The notes below the pieces were generated by a model. The model did not search any database, had not been told where the DNA came from, and saw nothing but the letters and a program-made list of their open reading frames with translations. A stretch of DNA of 64,000 nt from Microlunatus sp. Gsoil 973. Its GTDB lineage: Bacteria > Actinomycetota > Actinomycetes > Propionibacteriales > Propionibacteriaceae. The position numbers were made by a program, and so were the translations under genes. Where the stretch lies: NCBI RefSeq assembly GCF_009707365.1, contig NZ_CP046122.1, forward strand, positions 2,790,001 to 2,854,000. The letters run 5' to 3'. Shown in pieces: positions 26,662-36,571 of this stretch (position 1 is the first letter of the stretch; each line of letters opens with the position of its first letter).

Positions 26662-28370
26662 TCAGGACTTGAAGCCGACCTGGGTCCAGTCGAGGGTCTC
26701 GAACTGCACCTCACCGTAGTTGACCAACTTCGGATTCGAGACACCGATGTTCGGGGTCGCGGTGAAGGTCACGATGACGGCTTCCTCGTAGATCGCCTTG
26801 TCGATCTGGTTGATGATCTCCAGGCGCTTCTGGGTGTCGAGCGTCTGCGACGCCTGCTTGAACAACTTGCCGATCTCCGGGGTGGAGATGCCGAAGTAGT
26901 TCTGCCCCGAGTTCGCCGGGGTGTAGATCGACTTCGCGCCGGACAGCGGGGTCGGAGTGCCGACCCAGGAGAACGACGTCAGCTCGAAGTTCTTGTTCTT
27001 GCCGGTCACGACGTAGTCGGCGAAGTACTTGTCGAGCGGGACGTTGTTGATGTTGACCTTGATGCCGACCTGGCCCAGGTAGTTCTGGACCAGCTGGCAA
27101 CGCTGGTTGTTGGTCGGGGTGTTGGCCGGGGTGACGATGCTCAGCGTCAGCTGCTTACCGTCCTTCATGGCCTTACCGTTCTCGATGGTGTACCCGGCGG
27201 CCTTCAGGCTGTCCTGCGCCTTCTGCTTGCTGTACGGGTACATCTCGTCCTCGACGTTGTGGTACCCGGCCTGGCCAGGCAACAGCACGCCGCTGCCGAC
27301 GGTGACCGGCGGGACGCCGAGACCCTTCTGCGCGATCGCAGCGAACTGCTGCCGATTGATCGCGTAGAAGATCGCCTTGCGCACGTTGATGTCGGTCAAC
27401 GGTGCTTCTTCGGCGTTCATCGTCAGGTGGGTGTAGGTGACACCACCGGAACGCTGCACGACCGCACCCGAGCGGGACTCCGCCTGCTTCAGCACGTCGA
27501 CGGAGGCGCCGGTGTCGATCCAGTCGATCTCACCGTTGGCGAAGGCCTGACCGGTCTGGGCCTGATCGATGGCCCGGAACACGACCTTGTCGAGCTTGGG
27601 CTTGCGGCCCCACCACTTCGGGTTCGGGACCTCGGTGACCACGCCGCCGTTCTGGTCGACCTTGCTGATCACGTACGGACCGTTGGTCGGGTACAGCTTG
27701 GTCTTGTATTGATTGTTGAACGCGTCCGGGGTGTCACCGACCTGGTGCGGGAAGAACGGGTAGACGTAGCTCCACCACTCGGCGTACGGGCCGTCAAAGG
27801 TGACGGTGTAGTGGAACTGGTCCCCACCGACCTCCTTGACCGAGGTGATGTCCTCGAAGCCGGTCGTCGCGGCAGGGCTGTACTTGGAGTCCTTGCCGTT
27901 CATCGCCTTCCAGGTCGCGACCATGTCCTTGTAGGTGATCGGCGCCCCGTCGCTCCAGACGGCCTTCGGGTTCAGCTTGACGTCGATGGTCGTCGGGCTG
28001 TCCTTGACGACCTTGATCGACTCCGCGTAGTTCGGGTCGACCTTGAAGCTGCCGTCGGCCGCCCAGGTGGAGCCGCTGCCCAGCAGCGGACCCTCGATGG
28101 TCGAGGTGTCGGCCAGCGCGCCGTCAGCGGTGTTGTTGTTCCAGTTGGTCGGCAACTGGCCGACCCCAACGTCAGCGTTCCGCCTTGCTTGACCTGGTCG
28201 TACGGCAGCTTGGTGTAGTCGGTGGTCGGCAGACCAGCCGATGCGGTGCTGCCGACGGACGGCTGGTTGGACGCCTTTTGGTTGCCCGGACTCGCCGACC
28301 CGCTACAGGCCGCGGCAGACAGCGCCAACAGTGCAGCGGTAGCTGCAAGCGTTGCCTTTCTTGCTTTCAT
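26662..28370 (-). pseudogene. Peptide ABC transporter substrate-binding lipoprotein (SBP family 5), frameshifted
   Basis: Solute-binding protein of an oligopeptide-type importer. The N-terminus MKARKATLAATAALLALSA ends in the lipobox SAAAC, and QGGTLTLG then loses the frame. The remaining 497 codons continue in the next frame (LPTNWNNNT, AVWSDGAPITYKDMVATWKA, VVFRAIDQAQTG). Adding one G in the run of four (positions 28164-28167, plus strand CCCC) restores one frame of 569 residues (TLTLG-VGQLPTNW). So either a recent null mutation or a sequencing error. It is the last gene of the operon, 65 bp after the ATPase gene, an unusual place for the binding protein. Confidence 0.85.
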
Positions 28371-28435
28371 AGATGTTCCCTTTCTGATGGTGGCCCGCCT
28401 CGCGGCCGAACCGAAATCGTGGGTAGCCATCACGA

Positions 28436-30583
28436 TCAACCGGTGACCAGCTGATGTTGATCGGTGTGATGACAAGCGACCGAGGAGCCGCCTGCGTCGT
28501 GCAGCTGGGGGTCTTCTGCGCGACAACGCTTCTGCCGGTCCTCGTCGACCAGCTGGTACAGCGGGCACCGGCCCGCGAACCGACACCCGGTGAAGTCCTC
28601 CACCGGGCTCGGAAGATCACCTTCGAGAAGGATCCGCCGACGATTCCGCTCGACCTCAGGGTCGGGAATCGGCACCGCCGACATCAGCGCCTTGGTGTAG
28701 GGATGCTTCGGCTCGGCGAAGATGTTCGCCGCCTCGCCGTACTCGACGATCCGACCCAGGTACATCACGGCCAACTTGTCCGCGACCTGACGCACCACGG
28801 CAAGATCATGGGCGACGAAGAGGTAGGACAGCGACAGCCGTTCCCGCAGATCCTCCAGCAGATTGATCACGCCGGCCTGGATGGAGACATCCAGGGCGGA
28901 GACCGGCTCGTCCAGGACGAGAATCTTCGGGTCCGTCGTCAGCGCCCGAGCGATCTCGATGCGCTGCCGCTGGCCACCGGAGAACTCGTGCGGATACCGA
29001 GACGCCGTCATCGGGTCGAGGCCGACGAGTTCGAGCATCTCGGCGACCTTCTTCTCCTTCTCGCGCTCGGGCACTTTGTGCACCCGCATCGGTTCGGCGA
29101 CGATGTCGTAGACGGTGAAGCGCGGATCGATGGCGGCCATCGGATCCTGGAAGACGACCTGGATCTCCTTGCGCATCGCAATCTTGCCCGAGCGGCTCAA
29201 CTCGCTGACTGCGGTTCCGTTGATCAGGATCCGGCCGGACTGGGGCTTGGCGAGCTCGAGCACCTCCATCACGGTGGTGGATTTGCCGCAACCCGATTCC
29301 CCGACCAGGCCGAGCACCTCACCGGGCGCCAGTTCGAAGCTGACCCCGTCGACGGCCTTGACTGTGCCGACCCTGCGCCGGAACACCGCGCCCTTGGTCA
29401 GCGGGAAGTGCCGGACCAGGTTCTCCACCCTGATCACCGGCTCGGCACCACGGGACCGCTTGATCTCCTGAGCCTCCGGCCTGGGGAAGATCTCTGAGAT
29501 GGGCAACCGGCCGGCAGCGATCTCATCGGAGCGGATGCATGCCGCCAACTGCTGGTCGCTGCGTCCGCCGGGGACCGGCGCAAGCTCGGGCTCGATCTCC
29601 CCGCACCGGTCGATCGCCGCCGGGCAACGGGGCTCGAAGGGACAACCCGGAGGCAGGTTCGCCAACGACGGCGGGTTGCCTTCGAGCGGGACCAGTCGCT
29701 GGGTGCCGGCGGTCTGCATGTTGGGTACCGAACGCAACAGCCCAGCCGTATACGGCATGGCGGGCCGGTAGAAGATGTCGTCGATGTTGCCGGTCTCGAC
29801 CAGCTTGCCGGCGTACATCACCGCGACCCGGTCGGCATTGCCGGCGACCACGCCAAGGTCGTGGGTGATCAACACCACCGCGGCACCGGTGATCTCGCGG
29901 GCCTTCTGCAACACCTCGAGGATCTGCGCCTGGATGGTGACATCCAGCGCTGTGGTCGGCTCGTCGGCGATGATCAGGTTCGGGTCGTTGGCGATCGCGA
30001 TGGCGATCATCACGCGTTGCCGCATACCGCCGGAGAACTCGTGCGGGAAGGACGTCATCCGTCGCTCCGGCGACGGGATGCCGACGATCCGCAGCAACTC
30101 GATCGCCCGGGCGTTCGCGGCGCGGTCGGTCAGCCCACGGTCGTGCAGCTTCAGACCCTCGGTCAGCTGCCAGCCGATGTTGTAGACCGGCGTCAGCGCC
30201 GACAGCGGGTCCTGGAAGATCATCGCGATCTCCCGGCCGCGCAGGCGGGACATCGCGACATCGTCCTTGGCGAGCAGATCCTGGCCGCGGAACCGGATGC
30301 TTCCCGAGATCCTCGCCGACGACGGCAGCAGACCGATGACGGCCATCGAGGACACCGACTTGCCCGACCCCGACTCGCCGACGATGCTCAGGAATTCGCC
30401 CTGCCGTACCTGGTAGTTGATGCCGCGGACCGCGTGCACCACCCCACCCGGCTGGTTGGGCGCCGGAAAGTCGACGGAAAGATTCTCGACCTCGAGCAGC
30501 GGCGCACCGGCCTTCGGGTCGGACAGGTCGGCGGGTGTGCCCTTGACGAATGGACTTGTCGGGGTTGTGGTCAGGTCAGTCAC
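28436..30583 (-). CDS. Fused dual ATPase of peptide ABC transporter (DppD-DppF type)
   Basis: 715 residues from a GTG eight bases inside the preceding permease gene. Two complete ABC domains in one chain. Domain 1: Walker A GESGSGKS about residue 70, signature FSGGMRQR, Walker B LIIADEPTTALD. Domain 2: Walker A GESGCGKST, signature FSGGQRQR, Walker B LVLDEPVSALD. Each ends with the oligopeptide-transporter tail containing clustered Cys (CPFEPRCPAAIDRC and CRFAGRCPLYQ), which in this family can bind an Fe-S cluster. It would power the DppB/DppC pore. Confidence 0.93.
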   Translation of the reverse strand: MTDLTTTPTSPFVKGTPADLSDPKAGAPLLEVENLSVDFPAPNQPGGVVHAVRGINYQVRQGEFLSIVGESGSGKSVSSMAVIGLLPSSARISGSIRFRGQDLLAKDDVAMSRLRGREIAMIFQDPLSALTPVYNIGWQLTEGLKLHDRGLTDRAANARAIELLRIVGIPSPERRMTSFPHEFSGGMRQRVMIAIAIANDPNLIIADEPTTALDVTIQAQILEVLQKAREITGAAVVLITHDLGVVAGNADRVAVMYAGKLVETGNIDDIFYRPAMPYTAGLLRSVPNMQTAGTQRLVPLEGNPPSLANLPPGCPFEPRCPAAIDRCGEIEPELAPVPGGRSDQQLAACIRSDEIAAGRLPISEIFPRPEAQEIKRSRGAEPVIRVENLVRHFPLTKGAVFRRRVGTVKAVDGVSFELAPGEVLGLVGESGCGKSTTVMEVLELAKPQSGRILINGTAVSELSRSGKIAMRKEIQVVFQDPMAAIDPRFTVYDIVAEPMRVHKVPEREKEKKVAEMLELVGLDPMTASRYPHEFSGGQRQRIEIARALTTDPKILVLDEPVSALDVSIQAGVINLLEDLRERLSLSYLFVAHDLAVVRQVADKLAVMYLGRIVEYGEAANIFAEPKHPYTKALMSAVPIPDPEVERNRRRILLEGDLPSPVEDFTGCRFAGRCPLYQLVDEDRQKRCRAEDPQLHDAGGSSVACHHTDQHQLVTG

Positions 30584-31506
30584 GTGCGGCTCCGGAGGTC
30601 GGGTCGAGGGCGTCGCGGAAGGCCTCACCGACCAGACTCACGCCGAACAGGAGTACGACAAGCACGACAGCCGGCGACAGGAACATCCACGGCTGGGTGG
30701 TGGCTGCCTGGGTGTTGTTGGCCAGCAGGGTGCCGATCGAGGTGGCCGGCGGCTGGATGCCGAAGCCGAAGTAGGACAGGGCCGTCTCGCTCAGCACCGC
30801 CGCAACCACGCCGAGAGTGGCGTCGATGATCAGCAGTGAGGCCATGTTGGGAATGATGTGCCGACGGATGATCTCCGATGTGCTGATGCCCATGTAACGA
30901 GCTGCCCGGACGAAGTCCCGCTGGCGCAGCGACCGTGCCTGACCCCGGACGACCTGGCCCATCACCATCCAACCGAAACCTGCGATGCCGATGATCAGGC
31001 CGACCGTCACGAAATGCTTCAACGCAGGAGTGACCATGATCAGGATGAAGAACGACGGGATCACCAGGAGCAGATTGATCACCCAGCTAATCACCGCATC
31101 CACCCGACCGCCCAGATAGCCGGCGAAGGGACCCGACGATCGCCGCGATCAGCGTCGCGGCGGGCCCGGCGGTCAGACCGATGATCAGTGAGGTGCGCAG
31201 ACCGGCCATCACCAGGGCGTACATGTCGTTGCCGACCGCGTCAGTCCCCAGCCAGTGCAGCGCAGTGGGCGGCGATGCGGTGTTGAAAAGGTCCTGCTGG
31301 TTGACCTTCCAGGGGTAGAGGAAGGGGCCGAACACTGCCCACAGGATCAACAGCCCGACGATCGCGGTGCCGATCCAGAATCGCGGGCTGCGGCGCATCC
31401 GCAGCCAGATCAGCAGGCCGCGACTGGCCCTCCGCCGTCGTTCGGCCGGGACCTCTTCCGGTGCGGTCAGGTCCAGGCCGACGTCGTCAATCGGTTGGCT
31501 TGTCAT
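30576..31506 (-). pseudogene. Peptide ABC transporter permease (DppC/OppC type), frameshifted
   Basis: The first 126 codons encode a DppC N-terminus (RFWIGTAIVGLLILWAVFGP, LHWLGTDAVGNDMYALVM). The second part in another frame encodes the rest (VISWVINLLLVIPSFFILI, the EAA-like loop RQRDFVRAARYMGISTSEII, ETALSYFGFGIQPP). Removing one base of the run at 31128-31130 joins them as GSFAGYLGGRVDAVISW, giving 309 residues, the normal length. As read, the gene makes a truncated product. It starts one base after the dppB-type stop and overlaps the ATPase start. Confidence 0.85.
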
Positions 31507-31507
31507 C

Positions 31508-32488
31508 TCACACCCTCACCCTCGGATCGAGAGCCGCATACAGGATCTCCGACAGTGTCGACGCCAGCAGGATCAACACCGCGACGTAGCAGACCGAGCC
31601 GGCCGCACCGTTGATGTCGTGCTGGGTGATCGAGGTCAGCGCGAGTTCGCCCATGCCGTGCCAGCTGAACACCGTCTCCAGGAAGGTCGAGCCCGTGACC
31701 AGCAGACCGAAGTTGTAGGCGAAGAACGTCGACATCGGGATCAGTGCCACCCGGACGCCGTGCCGGATCATCGCCGACCCGCGTCGGCGTCCCTTGGACC
31801 GGGCAGTGCGGATGAAGTCGCTGGACAGCACGTCGAGCATCACGCTGCGCTGGTAGCGTGAGTAACTCGCGGCACCGGTCATCACCAGGGCGATCGTCGG
31901 CAGCACGAGGTGGCTGATCCGGTCCAACACCACCGGACCGAAGCCGCTGAGTCCCGGGGTGTACTGACCGGTGAAACTGATCAGCTGATGGCCGATCGCG
32001 GCGTTGAACCGGGTCGCGACGATCATCAACAACACGCCCAGCACGAACGCCGGGGTGGACAGCACCAGGAAGGAGAGCGTGGTGACGACCTGGTCGCTGA
32101 GCCGGTACTGCCGGACCGCACCCCACACACCGAGCACAACGCCGAGGAATGCTCCGACGATGGTGCCGACCAGCAGCAATTGCAGGCTGATTCCGGAGCG
32201 AGTGATGATCGAATTCACCACCGGCTGATTGTTGTACAGCATTCCGAAATCGCCGTGCATGACGATATTGCCGAACCAGGTGATCGCCCGTTTCACCACC
32301 GGCACATTCGGATCCTGGCCGAGGCCGGCAAGGATGTTGTGGATCGAGTTCGGGCTCATCGGTGGGTTTCGACCCTGGTAACGGGCGGCCGGATTCAGGG
32401 TGTAGCTGGCAAGAATGTACGTCAGCAGCGTCGCGATGACGGTCAGGATCAGATAGTTGATGAACCGCCGGACGAGATATGCGAGCAC
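31508..32488 (-). CDS. Peptide ABC transporter permease (DppB/OppB type)
   Basis: 326 residues, GTG start. Six predicted membrane helices, the first at residues 9-28 (FINYLILTVIATLLTYILAS), and the typical loop DFIRTARSKGRRRG before the penultimate helices. C-terminal SEILYAALDPRVRV is the family ending. First gene of the minus-strand operon dppB-dppC-dppDF-SBP. The promoter is not obvious; the region upstream, up to the PH-domain gene, holds nothing else identifiable. Confidence 0.92.
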   Translation of the reverse strand: MLAYLVRRFINYLILTVIATLLTYILASYTLNPAARYQGRNPPMSPNSIHNILAGLGQDPNVPVVKRAITWFGNIVMHGDFGMLYNNQPVVNSIITRSGISLQLLLVGTIVGAFLGVVLGVWGAVRQYRLSDQVVTTLSFLVLSTPAFVLGVLLMIVATRFNAAIGHQLISFTGQYTPGLSGFGPVVLDRISHLVLPTIALVMTGAASYSRYQRSVMLDVLSSDFIRTARSKGRRRGSAMIRHGVRVALIPMSTFFAYNFGLLVTGSTFLETVFSWHGMGELALTSITQHDINGAAGSVCYVAVLILLASTLSEILYAALDPRVRV

Positions 32489-32696
32489 GCTGGTAGCTCA
32501 GCCTTTCGAACTGTCGCCGCTACGCGAGCACGGCAAATCCACCTGACGATTCATTCGACGTACTATCCTTTCAATTCCCGACAACCCGCGTCATGCCCGA
32601 TACGACACTGGGCCACGGTGGGCGAATCCGTTGGACCCCAGACTCCGCCCACAATCCGACGTATCGTATCTCGCGATCCCCAATCCAGACCACTTG

Positions 32697-33290
32697 TTAC
32701 CCAACTGCAACCCGGACCAGGATCAGTACCACCAGAACCGCACCGGGTAGCCAGTTCCAGGTCCTGCGTGCAACCGTCTCCTCGCCCTGGGGATGGGCTC
32801 GCTGCCATTCCCGCTCGCGATGCTCGACCGCGAGTTCGGTCACCGATCTCAGATCGGCGTTGGCCGACCCGGCCATCCCGGGAGGGGCGAACGAACCGCG
32901 GTTCCGGCCCATCACCGAGGACAACGCCGGACGCTGTTTGCGTACACCCGGCGCGCCCCACGAGGTGGCCTTGCCCATCCGGTCTCCCTCCAACCGGAAC
33001 TCGGCCTGCATCGTCCCACCGACCTTCCAGCTCTGCAGGCTGCCGAACGGGATGTGGTAGGTGCGGATGAGGTTGATCATGGTCAGACCCTCGTCGCGGA
33101 CGATCAGCCGCGGGCGGAAGAACACCAACCAGCCGGCCAGCGACACGGCCGCGACGACGAGCACGTCGCGCAGGATGTAGCTCGGAGTGCCCCGCAGGAT
33201 CCCGTCGACCAGCGCGACGGCGCAGAACACCCAGACGGCTACCGCTACGACGACGTTGCCGCCGCTGCGTAGAGTGACCGGTCCGGGCAT
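32697..33290 (-). CDS. PH-domain (bPH-type) membrane protein
   Basis: 197 residues from MPGPVTLRSG; a longer frame with 27 more codons is possible but reaches toward the tRNA region. Two N-terminal membrane helices (VVVAVAVWVFCAVALVDGIL and VLVVAAVSLAGWLVFF) are followed by a bacterial PH-like fold (RLIVRDEGLTMINLIRTYHI), and a C-terminal helix (WLPGAVLVVLILVRVAVG). Small actinobacterial proteins of this type are uncharacterised. Confidence 0.78.
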   Translation of the reverse strand: MPGPVTLRSGGNVVVAVAVWVFCAVALVDGILRGTPSYILRDVLVVAAVSLAGWLVFFRPRLIVRDEGLTMINLIRTYHIPFGSLQSWKVGGTMQAEFRLEGDRMGKATSWGAPGVRKQRPALSSVMGRNRGSFAPPGMAGSANADLRSVTELAVEHREREWQRAHPQGEETVARRTWNWLPGAVLVVLILVRVAVG

Positions 33291-33412
33291 ACCGAGAAAT
33301 GTAGCCGCCGGAAGGCGGTGCTCCCACATCCAGGATCCGGCACCGCTCGGCGGGGGCTGAGGACCCGCCAAGTTGTGACAAGATAGGCCGCGCCCGGCCC
33401 GCGGGACTCCGG

Positions 33413-33485
33413 GCCCTCGTAGCTCAGGGGATAGAGCAACCGCCTCCTAAGCGGTAGGTCGTGCGTTCGAATCGCACCGAGGGCG
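33413..33485 (+). tRNA. tRNA-Arg (anticodon CCT)
   Basis: 73 nt with a perfect 7-bp acceptor stem (GCCCTCG/CGAGGGC), D arm AGCTCAGGGGATAGAGC, anticodon stem ACCGC/GCGGT with loop CTCCTAA (anticodon CCT, reads AGG), and T arm GTGCGTTCGAATCGCAC. CCA is not encoded. AGG is a rare arginine codon in high-GC genomes. Confidence 0.97.
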
Positions 33486-33523
33486 CTGACAAGGCAAACG
33501 AAGCGGGCACAAGCACCGACAAC

Positions 33524-33553
33524 AAAGGGACCGGCCCGAAGGCCGGTCCCTTT
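33524..33553. terminator. Bidirectional terminator between tRNA-Arg and trxA
   Basis: AAAGGGACCGGCC and GGCCGGTCCCTTT make a 13-bp stem with a CGAA loop; TTTTGT follows on the plus strand and TTTGTTG on the minus strand, so it can stop both the tRNA transcript and the convergent thioredoxin transcript. Confidence 0.9.
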
Positions 33554-33619
33554 TGTCTACCCTGCTATGCCAGCCCAAGCTTCGTCTTCCCAGCGTGGGC
33601 CTACTGCTCAGGCTTCAGA

Positions 33620-34000
33620 TCAGCTGGCCGCCTCGTCCTCGGCCTTCATCTTGGCCACCTGCGCGTGCACCTCTTCCATGTCGAGGTTCTTCACGGCGGT
33701 GACAACCTCTTCCAGCGACTTCGCCGGGAGTGCACCTGCCTGGTTGAAGACCAGCACGCCCTCGCGGAATGCCATCAGTGTCGGGATGCCCTGAATGCCG
33801 AGTGCGCCGGCCAACTGCTGGTTGGCGTCGGTGTCCAGCTTCGCGTGTACGACGTCGCCGTGGTTCTCCGACGACTTGTCGAACACCGGAGCGAACATCT
33901 TGCACGGACCACACCAGTCCGCCCAGAAGTCGACAAGGACGATGTCGTTCTCGGCAATCGTCTTCTCGAAGGTGTCGGCGGTGATCTCGACCGTTGCCAT
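33620..34000 (-). CDS. trxA: Thioredoxin
   Basis: 126 residues with the redox site W29-C30-G31-P32-C33 in VDFWADWCGPCKMFAP and the cis-proline in GIQGIPTLMAF. Cytosolic disulfide reductant. Slightly longer than E. coli TrxA because of an acidic/Lys-rich C-terminal tail (VAKMKAEDEAAS). Ribosome site GAGGAG lies five bases before ATG. Possibly monocistronic. Confidence 0.95.
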   Translation of the reverse strand: MATVEITADTFEKTIAENDIVLVDFWADWCGPCKMFAPVFDKSSENHGDVVHAKLDTDANQQLAGALGIQGIPTLMAFREGVLVFNQAGALPAKSLEEVVTAVKNLDMEEVHAQVAKMKAEDEAAS

Positions 34001-34132
34001 ATCAGCTCCTCATGACGTTCTGTCTGACGTCTCGTGTAACGCCGTCGGACTCTGCAACGTCGACGGCGACCGCTTCTATTCCTGTACCCGTCACCGCCGT
34101 TCGAACGCTTTGCGCGATGCTCTTCGGTCCGG

Positions 34133-34935
34133 TTATTTGATCGCGACGACCCGTCGCATCGGGATCGCCAACTCGACCGGGCCGCGCACCGCGATCCGGT
34201 CCTCCAGGTGTTCGATCGCCGATTCCACCCGTGACCACCGGGTCTCGGGCAGGTAGAGCGCCTTCATGACCGTCTCGGCATCGGTTCGCGATGTCACCCA
34301 GAATCCGTACCGCTCGCGGGCGTCCTCCACCCGACGGAGACCCACCTGTTCCAGGCTCCGCCGGAAGCCGGCGATCTCCACCGCACCGGGGAACTGCGGC
34401 TTGGCGCGCAGTCGGGCGGTGATCCGCCCCAGCACCCGCAGATCCCGGGGTGCGATGCCCCGCAGAGCCGGCGCGATCGCGGCCAACACTCCGCCCGGCT
34501 TGAGCACCCGGGCGACCTCGGACAACACCTCGGACAGTTCAGGAACGACGACGAGTCCCAAGGAGGCGGTCACGGCGTCGACCGAGGCGTCGGCGAACGG
34601 CAGTCTGCGGATGTCGCCGCGCACCCACGGGCCGGGACCTCGTGCCGCAGCGACCGTCAGCTCAGCGGCCGAGAGGTCGATCCCGATCACGGTGCGGCCC
34701 GGCGCGGCAAGTTCGCGGGACACTGCACCGGATCCGCAGGCCAGGTCGAGCACCGTGCGCACCCGGGTCGGGATCGCCCGGGCGAGCCACCGGTACGGGG
34801 TGGTGTCCCCGGACGCTGCCTGGGACAACACGGCCTCGACCGCACCGGGACGTTTGTCGTGGAATTCGGCCAGGTAGGACGCCCAGCCTTCGGCATCGTC
34901 GTCGAAGCTGGGGGTCGGTCGTCTGACTGGTTCAC
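34133..34935 (-). CDS. Class I SAM-dependent methyltransferase, probable frameshift near the N-terminus
   Basis: The clear part begins at an internal GTG (34831) and has motif I VLDLACGSGAVSREL, VIGIDLSAAEL, and DIRRLPFADASVDAVTASLG. Just upstream the same frame reads FDDDAEGWASYLAEFHDKRPG, which looks coding but has no ATG, GTG or TTG. A GTG at 34935, 16 bp after the ideR-like gene's stop, opens in another frame (MNQSDDRPP); adding one base to the run at 34910-34914 joins the two. The full gene would encode 267 residues. The substrate is unknown. If uncorrected, the protein starts internally or is lost. Confidence 0.65.
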
Positions 34936-34951
34936 GGCGCCGCGGCAGGGA

Positions 34952-35647
34952 TCAGATCTTGCTGACGAACAGATGGACGGCGGCCGTTCGATCCAGATCG
35001 CACCGAGTCCCGTTATCCAGATTGAGCCGTACGCCCATGCCGCCGGGCCCGGCCTCGACCTCGCAGCCAGGCGTCATCCCGGCGGCGCGCAGATCCGCCA
35101 TCAGCTCGACGTCCTTCTGCAGTTCCTCGCCGATCCGTACCAATCTCACCCGCACGGTCCCCGTCGCAGCGTCGACGACGTCGACCAGGGGCTCGTTCCC
35201 GGTCCGGAAGCCGTCGACCGCAGGGGCCACGCCCAGCTCGGACAGGCCGGGGATCGGATTACCGTAGGGCGAGTCGGTCGGTGCCTGCAACAGTTTGACC
35301 AGGTGCTCCTCGACCTCCTCGGAGATCACGTGCTCCCAGCGGCAGGCCTCGTCGTGCACCAGTTCCCATTCCAGGCCGATCACATCGGTGAGCAGTCGCT
35401 CGGCGAGTCGATGTTTACGCATCACCCGGGTCGCCCGCTGCCGGCCGAGTTCGCTCAGCTCGAGGTGACGGTCGCCCTCGACGTGCAGCAGCCCGTCACG
35501 TTCCATCCGGGCGACGGTCTGGGAGACGGTCGGACCGCTGTGATGCAGCCGCTCGGCGATCCGCGCTCGAAGCGGCACGATGCCTTCTTCCTCAAGTTCG
35601 TAGATGGTCTTGAGGTACATCTCAGTGGTGTCGATCAGATCCCGCAC
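34952..35647 (-). CDS. ideR: Iron-dependent DtxR/IdeR-family repressor
   Basis: 231 residues. N-terminal winged helix ([17 protein letters not shown]) and dimerisation domain, plus a C-terminal SH3-like domain. The metal ligands occur at exactly the DtxR positions: Met10 (DTTEM), His79 and Glu83 ([10 protein letters not shown]), His98, Cys102, Glu105 and His106 ([11 protein letters not shown]). A cysteine at 102 points to Fe(II) rather than Mn(II) sensing. GTG start after GGGGAG. Likely followed in the same transcript by the methyltransferase. Confidence 0.9.
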   Translation of the reverse strand: MRDLIDTTEMYLKTIYELEEEGIVPLRARIAERLHHSGPTVSQTVARMERDGLLHVEGDRHLELSELGRQRATRVMRKHRLAERLLTDVIGLEWELVHDEACRWEHVISEEVEEHLVKLLQAPTDSPYGNPIPGLSELGVAPAVDGFRTGNEPLVDVVDAATGTVRVRLVRIGEELQKDVELMADLRAAGMTPGCEVEAGPGGMGVRLNLDNGTRCDLDRTAAVHLFVSKI

Positions 35648-35725
35648 GTCGTCTCCCCTACCTCCGCTGTTCGCGTCCGACCCCGACGGACCACCACGAG
35701 ACCCGGAATCTGGAACGATGCAAGA

Positions 35726-36571
35726 TTAGTCGATCGGGCGGTTGGTCAGCACCCCCAGCAGCCGGGCAACCTCGGCGGCCACCGCGTCCCGGGCCGGGCC
35801 GAGATACTTTCGGCTGTCCGCCAACGCTGGATCGGCCGTCAGCAGGTCGCGGATCACCCCGGTGAAAACGACGTTGAGATGGGTGGCGATGTTGACCTTG
35901 GTCATCCCGGCGGCGACCGCCCGGGCGATCTCGGCGTCCGGAACGCCGGACGAACCGTGCAGCACCAGGGGTACGTCGACCGTCTCCCGGAGCGCGCTGA
36001 TCAAGTCGAGATCGAGCTTGGCTGTCCGGGTGGTCATCGCATGGGACGAGCCCACCGCGACGGCGAGCGCGTCGACACCGGTCGCCGCGGCGAACCGGGC
36101 AGCCTCGGCCGGGTCGGTCCGGGCACCGGGTGCATGGACGCCGTCCTTGCCGCCGACCTCGCCGAGCTCCGCCTCGACATCCAACCCGGCGGCATGGCAG
36201 CGGTCCACCACGGCTGCGGTTGCGGCGACGTTGGCGTCGTAATCGAGTCGGGACGCGTCGTACATCACCGATCCGAAGCCGAGTCCGATGGCCCGGTCGA
36301 CCAGTTCGTCGTCCGTCGCATGATCGAGGTGTACGACAACGGGAACGGTGGCGGACCGGGCGATGGAGAGCGTGGCCAGGCCGATCGGTTCCAGCGCCCG
36401 GTGGTACTTCACGGCGTTCTCCGAGATCTGCAGAACCACCGGTGTCCCGGCCTGCTCGGCGCCGGCGACATGGGCCTCGGCGTGTTCCAAGCTGAACACG
36501 TTGAAGGCACCGACGCCGCGCCGCTGCTCGGCGGCGGGGGCCAGGAGATCGGTCAGTCGGGCGAGTGTCAC
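35726..36571 (-). CDS. Class II fructose/tagatose-bisphosphate aldolase family
   Basis: 281 residues from a GTG overlapping the nagA stop (GTGA). Zinc and substrate motifs: VVVHLDHATDDELV, VEAELGEVGGKDG, VGSSHAM, VLHGSSGVPD and MTKVNIATHLN. Family members cleave fructose- or tagatose-1,6-bisphosphate. In this cluster a tagatose-bisphosphate role (GatY/KbaY-like) fits a galactosamine pathway, though no tagatose-6-phosphate kinase is seen. Translational coupling to nagA ties it to amino-sugar use. Confidence 0.88.
   Translation of the reverse strand: MTLARLTDLLAPAAEQRRGVGAFNVFSLEHAEAHVAGAEQAGTPVVLQISENAVKYHRALEPIGLATLSIARSATVPVVVHLDHATDDELVDRAIGLGFGSVMYDASRLDYDANVAATAAVVDRCHAAGLDVEAELGEVGGKDGVHAPGARTDPAEAARFAAATGVDALAVAVGSSHAMTTRTAKLDLDLISALRETVDVPLVLHGSSGVPDAEIARAVAAGMTKVNIATHLNVVFTGVIRDLLTADPALADSRKYLGPARDAVAAEVARLLGVLTNRPID

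Noticed and set aside
33361-33412. tRNA promoter around GACAAGATAGG
   Set aside because: A -10-like AAGATAGG exists but no credible -35 at 16-19 bp, so I did not list it.
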